The notes under the pieces: generated by a model
The model's input: only the letters and a program-made list of their open reading frames with translations
Database searches by the model: none
Told to the model about the DNA's origin: nothing
Position numbers and translations under genes: made by a program
From: a bacterium
Lineage (GTDB): Bacteria > Krumholzibacteriota > Krumholzibacteriia > LZORAL124-64-63
Reading direction: 5' to 3'
Length of the DNA stretch: 61,513 nucleotides
Assembly (NCBI GenBank): GCA_003353795.1
Contig: PIVY01000006.1
Span: 1-61,513, forward strand
Part shown: piece by piece, positions 50,637 to 58,905 of the stretch
Position numbering within the stretch: position 1 is the stretch's first letter
How the letters are laid out: each line of letters begins with the position of its first letter

Positions 50637-51875
50637 ATGCGATCTCCCCGTCTACTCGCCCTGCTAATTCTGGTTCCCGTCGTTCTGGCGGGTTGTGCCG
50701 GCCGCACCACCGCGCCCCTGGTGGCGGTGGATGGTGCGCCGTCCGCGGCGCAGGTAGAGCGCTGTCTCGACCGTGCCGTGACCATGACGTCGTTCACCCA
50801 GAGCTTTCCGTGGGCGCAAAAGGAGTGGTCGGCCAATCTCGACCTGGTGGCGGAACTGCAGCCGTCGTTGCTGGGCCGAGCCGCCCTGGTCTGGGGCTGG
50901 GAAGACCTCATGCTCCGCAGCATGACGGCACTGCACTTCAAGGCCCGACAGGTCCACGCCGTGGCGCCCGGCGCCGTGCTTCAGGGCTGCATCTTCGAGT
51001 TCGTCAGCCGGGACGTGGAAAAGATCTTCGTACCGGTCGCCGTTCAGGAAGCCTTCGGCCTCGAAGCTGTAGAGCGCCACTACGTCTACGACGACATGCT
51101 TCCCGAGGACGGTCCGCCCCACGTCTATCACGGCTGGCGCACCGATGCCGCCGTCCCCGACATCACCCGCCTCGAGACCCGGCTCTGGTTCTTCCACCTG
51201 GCGACCATCTATCTCGAGTCCGATTTCGAGGCCATCCATCTCGGCAACATCACGGGCGTCATCGAACACGATCACGACCTGCGCTGGACCGAGGACCTGG
51301 TGACCCGCATCCGAACCCACGCAGCCGGCCACGCGCGACGCGGCTGGGTTCTCCTCGATGCCCACACCCACGGCCTGGTCCGCGACGGTCGGTTGCTGCT
51401 GGACTTCCATTCCTGGCCCACACGCCCCCGCGAGGTCGGCGACCCGGCCGTCGAGGACGTGGTCCTGGAGGCGGGATTCCTCGACTCCATCTACGGCCGC
51501 AGCCTCGGCGGGGTCACACCCAGCGGGACCTTCGTCCGGAATCAGCGCTTCCTGGTGGAGGTGGACAACGGCTATGCCGGCCCGTCCGCCGGAGGCTGCG
51601 ACCTGCCGGAGTGCGTGTGGGGACACGACGAGATCACCTGGTTCGCCCGCCAGCCGGCCGAGCGCCGCGACGAGTTGCTGCGCTACTTCTGGGCCCGGGT
51701 GCCGGAGCTGGATCCGGTCGGCCGCTTCCAGGCACCGGCCGTACGCCCCGTGCAGTCGCTGCTGGCCAAGGGATGCGAACGCTACATGATGCACGACGGC
51801 GGCGACGTGTCCTGCGGCGGCGGTCAGGTGGACGCGGTGCTGGAAATGTGGGGCCCGCCGCCACCTGCCGATTGA
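50637..51875 (+). CDS. Lipoprotein of unknown family
   Basis: The 412-residue protein has a lipobox LVPVVLAGC (Cys20). The mature part has long helices and aromatic-rich segments (FHLATIYLESDFEAIHLGNI, then RRGWVLLDAHTHGLVRDGRL) and cysteines near the end (GGCDLPECVWGHDE). The His/Asp-rich part (IEHDHDLRWTED, DAHTHG) might bind a metal, though no known hydrolase motif is complete. No family was recognised. A GAGG sequence lies 3 bases before the ATG, too close for normal Shine-Dalgarno use. Confidence 0.8.
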   Translation: MRSPRLLALLILVPVVLAGCAGRTTAPLVAVDGAPSAAQVERCLDRAVTMTSFTQSFPWAQKEWSANLDLVAELQPSLLGRAALVWGWEDLMLRSMTALHFKARQVHAVAPGAVLQGCIFEFVSRDVEKIFVPVAVQEAFGLEAVERHYVYDDMLPEDGPPHVYHGWRTDAAVPDITRLETRLWFFHLATIYLESDFEAIHLGNITGVIEHDHDLRWTEDLVTRIRTHAAGHARRGWVLLDAHTHGLVRDGRLLLDFHSWPTRPREVGDPAVEDVVLEAGFLDSIYGRSLGGVTPSGTFVRNQRFLVEVDNGYAGPSAGGCDLPECVWGHDEITWFARQPAERRDELLRYFWARVPELDPVGRFQAPAVRPVQSLLAKGCERYMMHDGGDVSCGGGQVDAVLEMWGPPPPAD

Positions 51876-51976
51876 TCCGGGCACCAATATTCCCGTAGAA
51901 TGTTAGCAGGAGACCGACCCCTCCGATCTATCCATTGCCACCCCTGGCAAACGACGATTCCGAAAGGGATGCTCGT

Positions 51977-54424
51977 ATGAGTGCGCGTTGCGCCGGACTG
52001 GCCTGCTTTTTCGCCCTGCTGATCTGTGTGACCTCCATCACCGACGCCGCCGAGATCAAGGTCGCCGTCCTCGATCTCGAGCACGACGATACCGTGGACC
52101 GGGACGAGGTCGCGTACCTGGCCGATGGGATCCGCACGGTCTTCCTGGAGTCACTGTCGTCGGACCAGTTCCTGGTCTATACCCGCGAGAATATCTTCGC
52201 CTTGCTGCCCGACGGCACCCGTCTGCGCGACTGCGGTCTGGACGAATGCGAGGTGGTAATCGGACAGCGCCTGGGCGCCGACTACGTGGTCAGTGGTCAG
52301 TTGCTGCGATTCCAGGGCCAGTGGCGCGTGGTGCTCAAGCTGCACGAGACCAGGGGCGGCGTGTTCCTGGACGCTCGCACGGTCAAGGCCGTGAACTTCG
52401 CCGAACTGGAAGATACCCTGGCCTCGCCGGCGAGGGATCTGGCCCAGTCGCTGCGCAATCACGCCAGCGGCGTGGGCGGTGTGCCTGCCGGAGCGGCCGA
52501 GGGAGTGGCTGCCGGTGCCGGCGCCGGCGTCTGGGACTGGCAGCCCGAAAACCTCATCCTGCTCACCCTGGAGAGCGATCCTCCGGGCGCCGCCGTGCTC
52601 GTGAACGGTGAACTGGTGTGCAAGAGCACGCCTTGCACCGTCGAGACCCCGGCCCGCACCGCGCGGGTGGTCATGCACGCCGAGAACCGGTTTCCGCGCG
52701 AGGCCGATGTCGATCTCTCGTCCCAGGGCCCCAGCGCCAGCATTCACTGGGCTCTGGAGCCCTCGGTGGGATTCCTGGATGTGACTGCACCGGACGGCTC
52801 GGTGGTGGCCGTGGATGGTCGGGAGGTGGGCTTCGGGTCCCAGGAGGACCTGCCCCTCAAGCCCGGCAATCACGAGATCTCCGTGGCCGACCCCCGCTAC
52901 TTCGCCGCGAGCGAACGCCTGTGGGTGGAGACCGGCGTCAACTATCAGATGGCCCTGGCGCCGGAGCCCCGCGAGGGTGGGCTGATGGTGTCGGCCGTTG
53001 GTGCGGCGGGGGAGCCGGTATCGGCGCGGGTCTACCTGGACGACGTCTTCGTGGGCACCACGCCCATGGCGAACCGGCTCATCGTCGGTCGGCATCGTCT
53101 GCGGCTGGAGGGAACCGGCGGCGAGGCCCGGACCCGCATCCAGGTGCGCGAGGCCGTGGTTGACACGGTGCGACTGACCCTCGAACCGATGAGTGGCGCG
53201 CCGCTGCTCGATTCGCCGGCTGCGTACGTGCGCCCCGTTCGATTCAAGGTGGGCGGCGGCAGGCAGGGCTACCACCGCAACGCCTATCCCCAGCACTGGG
53301 TCACGCTGACGCGGCCGTACTTCATCGAACGCGCCGAGGTGACGGTGGCCGAGTTCGAGTCGTTCGCCATGGCGACCGGGCATCTCACGCTGGCCGAGGT
53401 GGAAGGCGAGTCGCACGTCCATTCGGGCGGTGGCCCCGACGACTCGGAGCGTGTCCTGGGCGTGTGGTGGGGCGAGCCCGGCCGCCTTCAGGAGAACGAC
53501 TGGCCGGTGACCTGCGTGGCGTTCCCGGACGCCCTGAGGTACGCCAACTGGCGGAGCCGCCGCGAGGGTCTCACGCCCGTCTACCGTTTCTCGGGCGACC
53601 AGGCGACCTGGGATCGCGAGGCCGACGGCTACCGCCTCCCCACCGAGGCGGAATGGGAATTGGCCGCGCGATGCGGTGGCGAGTGTATCGTGCCGAGCAC
53701 CGTCCCGGGCGACGAGCTGGGACCGGTGGGGGCCTACCTACCCAATGAGCTGGGCGTCTACGGCATGGTCGACGGAGCGCTCGAGTGGTGCTGGGACGGA
53801 TTCTCGAAGTACCAGACCGACCCGCGCATCGATCCGGTGGGTAGCGACGACGAGGGCCGGCGGGTCATTCGTGGGATGGGCGTCTACCGCCGTGAGTGGG
53901 CCACCGAGCACTATCGGTCGAACAGCCTGGGATTCCGCCTGGCGCGAAATGCCCCTGCCCTGCCCGACAGCGCCGAGATGGTGACCCTCGATCCGCTGCG
54001 CCGAGCTGAACTCCTGGGTTTGATGGCCGAGCAGGATGCCGTGGCCTGGGAGGTGCGCCGCCGGCACGACGAGACGGCGCTGGCCGACTCGCTGGTGGTG
54101 GCGAAGCGTCACAGTCGGCAGACGAACCAGGCCGCCGGTGCCGGAACCATGGCCGTGGGCCTCATCACTGCGCTGCTGGCGGGCGCCGTGGCGGGCAGCT
54201 CGTCCACCGATCATCCGGACGCCGAGACATCCAGCACCGTCGAGACCGCCGGCACCGTGGCCATCATCGGACTGGGCGTGGCCGTGATCGGCGGCATCTT
54301 CTACATCGCAGCCGGCAGCGACTCCGACGAGGACTACGACGAGGCTCTCCAGGAAGCCCGGGTGATCCTGCAGCGCCGATCGGTGGGGGGGGAACAGGCG
54401 GTCGGAGTCTTGCTGGATTTCTGA
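51977..54424 (+). CDS. FlgO/CsgG-like, PEGA and sulfatase-modifying-factor domain protein
   Basis: The protein is 815 residues with a signal peptide (1-24). Residues of about 25-165 resemble FlgO/CsgG-like domains (VAVLDLEHDDTVDRDEVAYL, LGADYVVSGQLLRFQGQWRV). Two or three PEGA-type repeats follow (about 190-420; ESDPPGAAVLVNGELVCKST, ARVYLDDVFVGTTPMANRL). An FGE/SUMF1-like domain (about 430-650) has YFIERAEVTVAEFESFAMAT, RLPTEAEWELAARCGGEC and SLGFRLARNA. Two hydrophobic segments lie near the end (about 740-785). It has no evident catalytic Cys pair, so it is more likely a binding than a formylglycine-generating domain. Confidence 0.87.
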   Translation: MSARCAGLACFFALLICVTSITDAAEIKVAVLDLEHDDTVDRDEVAYLADGIRTVFLESLSSDQFLVYTRENIFALLPDGTRLRDCGLDECEVVIGQRLGADYVVSGQLLRFQGQWRVVLKLHETRGGVFLDARTVKAVNFAELEDTLASPARDLAQSLRNHASGVGGVPAGAAEGVAAGAGAGVWDWQPENLILLTLESDPPGAAVLVNGELVCKSTPCTVETPARTARVVMHAENRFPREADVDLSSQGPSASIHWALEPSVGFLDVTAPDGSVVAVDGREVGFGSQEDLPLKPGNHEISVADPRYFAASERLWVETGVNYQMALAPEPREGGLMVSAVGAAGEPVSARVYLDDVFVGTTPMANRLIVGRHRLRLEGTGGEARTRIQVREAVVDTVRLTLEPMSGAPLLDSPAAYVRPVRFKVGGGRQGYHRNAYPQHWVTLTRPYFIERAEVTVAEFESFAMATGHLTLAEVEGESHVHSGGGPDDSERVLGVWWGEPGRLQENDWPVTCVAFPDALRYANWRSRREGLTPVYRFSGDQATWDREADGYRLPTEAEWELAARCGGECIVPSTVPGDELGPVGAYLPNELGVYGMVDGALEWCWDGFSKYQTDPRIDPVGSDDEGRRVIRGMGVYRREWATEHYRSNSLGFRLARNAPALPDSAEMVTLDPLRRAELLGLMAEQDAVAWEVRRRHDETALADSLVVAKRHSRQTNQAAGAGTMAVGLITALLAGAVAGSSSTDHPDAETSSTVETAGTVAIIGLGVAVIGGIFYIAAGSDSDEDYDEALQEARVILQRRSVGGEQAVGVLLDF

Positions 54425-54432
54425 TCTGGATA

Positions 54433-54482
54433 CGTGGACAGACAATGCGGCTCCCGGATGGGGGCCGCGTTGTCTGTCCACG
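54433..54482. terminator. Bidirectional terminator between convergent genes
   Basis: A long stem of about 22 bases (CGTGGACAGACAATGCGG... with GGCCGCGTTGTCTGTCCACG) with two G-U type mismatches lies 9 bases after the stop at 54424 and 15 bases before the stop at 54497. Confidence 0.8.
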
Positions 54483-54496
54483 AGGAGCGGAACCGG

Positions 54497-56317
54497 TCAG
54501 AACGGGAACAGAATCGGCACGAAGAACACGGCCACCGCCAGCGTGATCACGAGGAGCGGAAACCCCAGTTTCGCGAAATCCCCGAACTTGTAGCCGCCCG
54601 GACCCATGACCAGGGTATTGACGGGCGAGGCCACCGGGGTGAGGAACGCCGCCGACGCCGCCAGGGCCACGGCCATGAGCAACGGCTTGGGTGATATGCC
54701 CATCTGGCTGGCGGCCAGGGCGGCGATGGGAGCCACCAGCACGGCGGTGGCGGTGTTCGAGATGAACTGGCTGAACGCGGCGGTCAACAGGAACAGTCCG
54801 ACCATCACCGCGCGAGGTCCGTGGTCGCCGAGCGCACCCACCACGCCGTCGACGATCAGGGTGATGGCGCCGGATTTCTGCATGGCCGTTGCCAGGGGCA
54901 GCATGCCGGCGATGAGCACGATGCTCGACCAGCCGATACAACGGTAGATCTGTCCGGGGGAGACGCACCTGCCAATCACCATGGCCATGGCGGCCAGGAG
55001 CACGGCGGCCACTCCGGGCATCACGTTGAAGGTCATCAACAGCAGCATGATCAGAAGAATGGCCAGGGACAGGGGCGCCCGCGGCCGGGCCGGCGCCACG
55101 TCCGCCATCTCGCGCGGCAAGGTGAGCGGCATCAGCAGGCGCGCATCGCGACCAAGGTCGCGAATGGCGCGCCAGTCGCCCACCACCAGCAGGACGTCGC
55201 CGGCCGCGATCTCGGTGTCGGCGGTGGTTCTCTCGGTCTCACCGTCGCGATGGGTGATGGCGATCACGGTCAGGCCGGTGCGCGAGCGCACGCGCCCATC
55301 GAGAACCGTTCGGCCCGACAGCGCAGAACCGGGCGGCACCAGGGCCTCGGCCAGACCCACGGCGTCTTCGATGCGGCTGTCCTGCTCACGTAGGAATCCC
55401 AGCGACTCGAGCGCCAGGTCGCCGACCATGCCGTCGATGAGATTCTCGTCTCCCACCACGTGCAGGGTGTCTCCGGCGCGAATCACCGTGTCCGGAGTGG
55501 GCGCCAGCGCTTCGCGGCCGAAACGGCCCTGACGTTCGATGCCGATCAGCACCACCTGCAAGCTGTCGCCCAGTCCGAGAGACTCCGCCGAGTGCCCCGC
55601 CGCACGCGATGCGGCCGGCACGCGCAGGGACCGCGCCCGGCCGACGGCCACGTAACGATCGGCGAGATCGGTGAGGGAGGGGGATTCGTCCTCGGCGATC
55701 TTCGATTCCCCCTGGAGCTGCCGCCGGCCCACCAGCACCACCCAGGCCATGCATCCGAGCAGCACCACCAGGCCCACGGGCGTGAAGTCGAAGAACCCGA
55801 ACGGGCCTTGGCCCGCGCTCTCCAGCTCCGTGCTCACGGCCAGGTTGGGCGGGGTGCCGATGAGGGTCAACATGCCGCCCAGCAGGGAGGCGAACGCCAT
55901 GGGCATCAGCAAGCGGGCAGCCGGGGTGCCCGTGCGGCGCGAAAGCGTGAGGGTCACCGGGATGAACACGGCCACCGCGCCGGTGCTGCTCATGAACGCC
56001 GACAGCACGGCCACCACCAGCATCAGGCTCACCAGGAGCCTGGTCTCGCTTCCACCCGACCGCTTCATGAGCCGCTCGCCCAGCATGTGCGCGATTCCGG
56101 TCCGCGCCAGTCCCTCGCCCACGATGAACAGCCCGGCGATCATGAGCACCAGCGAATTGCTGAATCCGGACAGCGATTCGGCCACCGTGAGCTGCCCCGA
56201 GAGCATGAGCACCAGGATGATACCCACGGCCACCAGGTCGGGACGGACGCGGTCCGACGCGAAGAGTGCCACGGCCACCACGAGGATGATCAACTGCAGG
56301 ATGATGTCGGCGTTCAT
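54497..56317 (-). CDS. SLC13/DASS-type permease with two TrkA_C domains
   Basis: The 606-residue protein has N-terminal helices with the signature SAFMSSTGAVAVFIPVTL and LLGGMLTLIGTPPNLAVSTE, the Asn-Pro type substrate-sodium loop. Two cytoplasmic RCK_C/TrkA_C domains (about 220-420) carry LQVVLIGIERQGRFGREALA and AIAAGDVLLVVGDWRAIRDL-like folds. A second helix block (about 425-606) has FISNTATAVLVAPIAALAAS. It probably exchanges sodium with di- or tricarboxylates, sulfate or an anion. The TrkA_C pair suggests ligand gating. GGGAGT precedes the ATG at 56317. Confidence 0.9.
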   Translation of the reverse strand: MNADIILQLIILVVAVALFASDRVRPDLVAVGIILVLMLSGQLTVAESLSGFSNSLVLMIAGLFIVGEGLARTGIAHMLGERLMKRSGGSETRLLVSLMLVVAVLSAFMSSTGAVAVFIPVTLTLSRRTGTPAARLLMPMAFASLLGGMLTLIGTPPNLAVSTELESAGQGPFGFFDFTPVGLVVLLGCMAWVVLVGRRQLQGESKIAEDESPSLTDLADRYVAVGRARSLRVPAASRAAGHSAESLGLGDSLQVVLIGIERQGRFGREALAPTPDTVIRAGDTLHVVGDENLIDGMVGDLALESLGFLREQDSRIEDAVGLAEALVPPGSALSGRTVLDGRVRSRTGLTVIAITHRDGETERTTADTEIAAGDVLLVVGDWRAIRDLGRDARLLMPLTLPREMADVAPARPRAPLSLAILLIMLLLMTFNVMPGVAAVLLAAMAMVIGRCVSPGQIYRCIGWSSIVLIAGMLPLATAMQKSGAITLIVDGVVGALGDHGPRAVMVGLFLLTAAFSQFISNTATAVLVAPIAALAASQMGISPKPLLMAVALAASAAFLTPVASPVNTLVMGPGGYKFGDFAKLGFPLLVITLAVAVFFVPILFPF

Positions 56318-56501
56318 CAATGACTCCCGGACTGGTTCTCCTGGACCCTTCCGCCATGGTAGACTGTTCGTCGACCGAGGCAACCTCGCATCGGTCCGGC
56401 GGCGGGTGAATAATTGACTATATTGGTCGACTAAATCGCCCAGACCGCCGACCAGTCCACGGAATCGCCCCGAACCTGTGCCACGAAGGGTGACCAGACC
56501 G

Positions 56502-56894
56502 ATGAACGAGCAGAAGAACGTCCTGGGCGGGCCGCTGGAATCCTGCAGCGAGAATCCGCTCACCGGTTACTACCGCACCGGCTGCTGCCATACCGGCCCG
56601 GACGACCTGGGCGTCCACGCCGTGTGCGTGCTGGCCACGGCCGAGTTCCTGACCTTCAGCAAGGACGCCGGCAACGACCTGTCCACGCCCAATCCGGCCT
56701 GGGGATTCCGCGGGTTGCAGCCCGGCGACCGCTGGTGCCTGTGCGCCGCCCGCTGGCAGGAGGCCCTGGTGGCCGGCATGGCGCCCCCGGTGATCCTGGC
56801 GGCCACCAACGAGAGTGCGCTGGAGGTGGTGTCGTACGTGGATCTGCTGGAGCATGCCATCGATCCGGCGGGCAAGGCCGAGGGCAAGGCCTGA
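56502..56894 (+). CDS. DUF2237 family protein
   Basis: The 130-residue protein carries the complete DUF2237 pattern: NVLGGPLESCSENPLTGYYR, then TGCCHTGPDDLGVHAVCVLA, KDAGNDLSTPNPAWGFRGL and PGDRWCLCAARWQEA. Six or more conserved cysteines suggest metal binding or disulfides. The family is small, soluble and of unknown function. The start at 56502 gives the conserved N-terminus; the frame opens 24 bases earlier. A strong hairpin follows 40 bases downstream. Confidence 0.9.
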   Translation: MNEQKNVLGGPLESCSENPLTGYYRTGCCHTGPDDLGVHAVCVLATAEFLTFSKDAGNDLSTPNPAWGFRGLQPGDRWCLCAARWQEALVAGMAPPVILAATNESALEVVSYVDLLEHAIDPAGKAEGKA

Positions 56895-56930
56895 CCGCGC
56901 GTTGACATTCCCGATTCGGGTCCCTTACGG

Positions 56931-56971
56931 TGAGGCGGCCATCGCTCTTCCATGGAGCGGTGGCCGCCTCA
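56931..56971 (+). terminator. Long hairpin between DUF2237 and lipoprotein genes
   Basis: TGAGGCGGCCATCGCTC/GAGCGGTGGCCGCCTCA gives a 17-bp stem with one G-U pair. It can terminate the DUF2237 transcript. A TTGACA element lies just upstream at 56902-56907, so the hairpin may instead lie in the leader of the next gene. Confidence 0.65.
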
Positions 56972-56992
56972 CTTCCTCGAAAGGACCCCGCC

Positions 56993-58615
56993 ATGCTGGC
57001 CCTCGCCCGACGCCGCCTCCTGATTCCCGCCGCTCTCGTCGCACTCGTGTTGCTGGTGGGTTGCGGTGGCAAGGACCAGCCGCAGACCATGGGCAACGTC
57101 CTGCCCACCGACACCCTCGCCTGGCTCCATCTCGACGACCTGCCCGCCCTCGAGAGCGCGCTGGAGAGCTACGGTCTCATGGACCTGCTGGTGGAGGAAC
57201 TGGACAAGCCCGGGACTCGTGAGGAAATGGAGGCCGAACTGGGCATCGTCCTTGCCGAGGATCCTCGTGTGACCATCCACGCCCTGCTGCAGGAACTCGT
57301 GCGCGCTGACGTGTCGGCCCACGTGCCGCTACACGAGGGAACCGAGCATCCCGTGGCCGTGGTGCACCTGGAGTGCATCGACGAGGCGGCAGCCGGAAGG
57401 GTCATGGATCTGATCGGCAAGCATGCCGACGCCGAGATTACCGTGGGCACCCACATGGCGTTCCGCATCGACGCCGAGGACGACCTCTCGTTCGTCCTGG
57501 GCCAGCACGGCGCCCACGTGGTCGTGGCCACCGAGGCCGAACGCTGGGGCGAGATCATGGGAGCGGTCATCGATCCGCCGCTGACTGCCCTGGTCGACAG
57601 CGAGGGGTATCAGCGCGTGGTCGGCTCGGAAGCCGGCCAGGTCACGGCCTACGTCGCGCCCGATTTCCAGACCGAGTTGCGTGGCCTCGGGGTTCCGCAC
57701 GGGGGTATCAATGCGGCGGCCATGGGTCCGCTCATGGACAAGTACGGGTCAGAGTACACGTATCTGGCTATGGACTACCTGCTGTCCAGGATCCTGATGC
57801 GGCAGGCTTTCACGGAGGGGTCGCCGCTGGAGCCGTTGATGGTGTGCGCCGACGGCGAGGCGGAGTTGATGACCTGGCTGCCCGCAAGCACGTTCCTTTA
57901 CGAAGGCTGGCTGGTGGAGAACGGGCGCGCCAAGATGGAACTGATCCAGGAGCTGATCACCGACGCCCTGGGCACCATGTCCGAGGCTGCCCCGGGCCAG
58001 CTGCCGCCCACGGGTGACGACCCCATCGCGACCGCAGAGGGCATGATCGGATTCTCGATGCTGGACCTCGCCGAACGAGTTCGCGAGGTGGCCTTGGCCG
58101 GTGCCGACGCGCCTGGCTGGCTGATCATGCTGCGCGCCCACGACGAGATCCAGGCCCAGGAGATCACCGACATGTTCACCGGCATTCCCGCCCTGGCCAT
58201 GCTCGCCGAGGGAGCACCCGCCATGGTGGGCGACACCACCCTGCGCAGTTTCGCCTGGCCCGGTGACCCGGAGGGTCGGGTGCAGTTCATCGGACGCCAC
58301 GCCGACACCATGCTCATGGCGATCAACGTGGCGGACGCCGCCGCCATGGAGGCCTTCCTCGGTCAGGTGGGCAGCGGCGGTTTCCTGGGCGCGGTGCCGA
58401 CCCACGCGAGCAGGCAGTTGCAGCAGCCTGGCTGCGGTTGGGGCTACCTCGAGCTGTCCGGCCTGCTGACCACGCTGGACCAGAACCCCGCCGAGATGTT
58501 CGAGGACCTGCCGCCGGCCCTGGCCCAGCGGCTGCGTGGGCTGCGGGCGGCGGGGCACGGGCGCTTGCTCGAAGGTGGGGTGTCCGAGACGGTGCTGGAG
58601 ACCGGGGCGCCCTAG
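56993..58615 (+). CDS. Lipoprotein of unknown function, DUF3352-like
   Basis: The 540-residue protein has a lipobox ALVLLVGC (Cys24). The body is made of alternating alpha/beta units (TLAWLHLDDLPALESALESY, VQFIGRHADTMLMAINVADA, GYLELSGLLTTLDQNPAEMF). This resembles DUF3352-type proteins, which are secreted and of unknown role. No enzyme motif was found. AAGGA precedes the ATG at 56993. A 22-bp inverted repeat follows its 3' end. Confidence 0.78.
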   Translation: MLALARRRLLIPAALVALVLLVGCGGKDQPQTMGNVLPTDTLAWLHLDDLPALESALESYGLMDLLVEELDKPGTREEMEAELGIVLAEDPRVTIHALLQELVRADVSAHVPLHEGTEHPVAVVHLECIDEAAAGRVMDLIGKHADAEITVGTHMAFRIDAEDDLSFVLGQHGAHVVVATEAERWGEIMGAVIDPPLTALVDSEGYQRVVGSEAGQVTAYVAPDFQTELRGLGVPHGGINAAAMGPLMDKYGSEYTYLAMDYLLSRILMRQAFTEGSPLEPLMVCADGEAELMTWLPASTFLYEGWLVENGRAKMELIQELITDALGTMSEAAPGQLPPTGDDPIATAEGMIGFSMLDLAERVREVALAGADAPGWLIMLRAHDEIQAQEITDMFTGIPALAMLAEGAPAMVGDTTLRSFAWPGDPEGRVQFIGRHADTMLMAINVADAAAMEAFLGQVGSGGFLGAVPTHASRQLQQPGCGWGYLELSGLLTTLDQNPAEMFEDLPPALAQRLRGLRAAGHGRLLEGGVSETVLETGAP

Positions 58616-58653
58616 TCTGACTTCGCCAGCGAGAGCACCGGCAGCTTCAGTCG

Positions 58654-58702
58654 CCATCGGATCGCCGCCAGCCTCAGCCCGAGGCTAGCGGCGATCCGAT
58701 GG
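58654..58702 (+). repeat. Inverted repeat after lipoprotein gene, likely terminator
   Basis: Two 22-base arms, CCATCGGATCGCCGCCAGCC(TC) at 58654-58675 and its reverse complement with one mismatch at 58681-58702, surround a 5-base loop. It lies 38 bases after the stop at 58615 in a 290-base gap. No T-run is visible. Confidence 0.75.
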
Positions 58703-58825
58703 TGCCGGCGGCGCTGTCGTCGAAACCCAGGTGCGCCAGGCTGACGTATGCCGCCGCACTCCCCTCAAATGCTCCCATATTCTCAGGATTTTTGCAGATC
58801 CGTCATTGTGCCGCCGCCATTCCTG

Positions 58826-58855
58826 TTGATCCCTGGCAAGCGAATTTGATACAAT
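58826..58855 (+). promoter_or_regulatory. Sigma70-type promoter of the GH57-like gene
   Basis: TTGATC and TACAAT are separated by 18 bases, about 50 bases upstream of the start codon at 58906, in an AT-rich patch. This is one of the clearest promoters in the window. Confidence 0.7.
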
Positions 58856-58905
58856 ACTCGACCAAGCTTCTTAAGCCCGGTTGACCCTTGATTCGAGGAG
58901 CCGCC

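Noticed and set aside
58654-58702. Riboswitch or structured RNA
   Set aside because: A single long hairpin after a stop codon is better explained as a terminator; no multi-helix junction is present.
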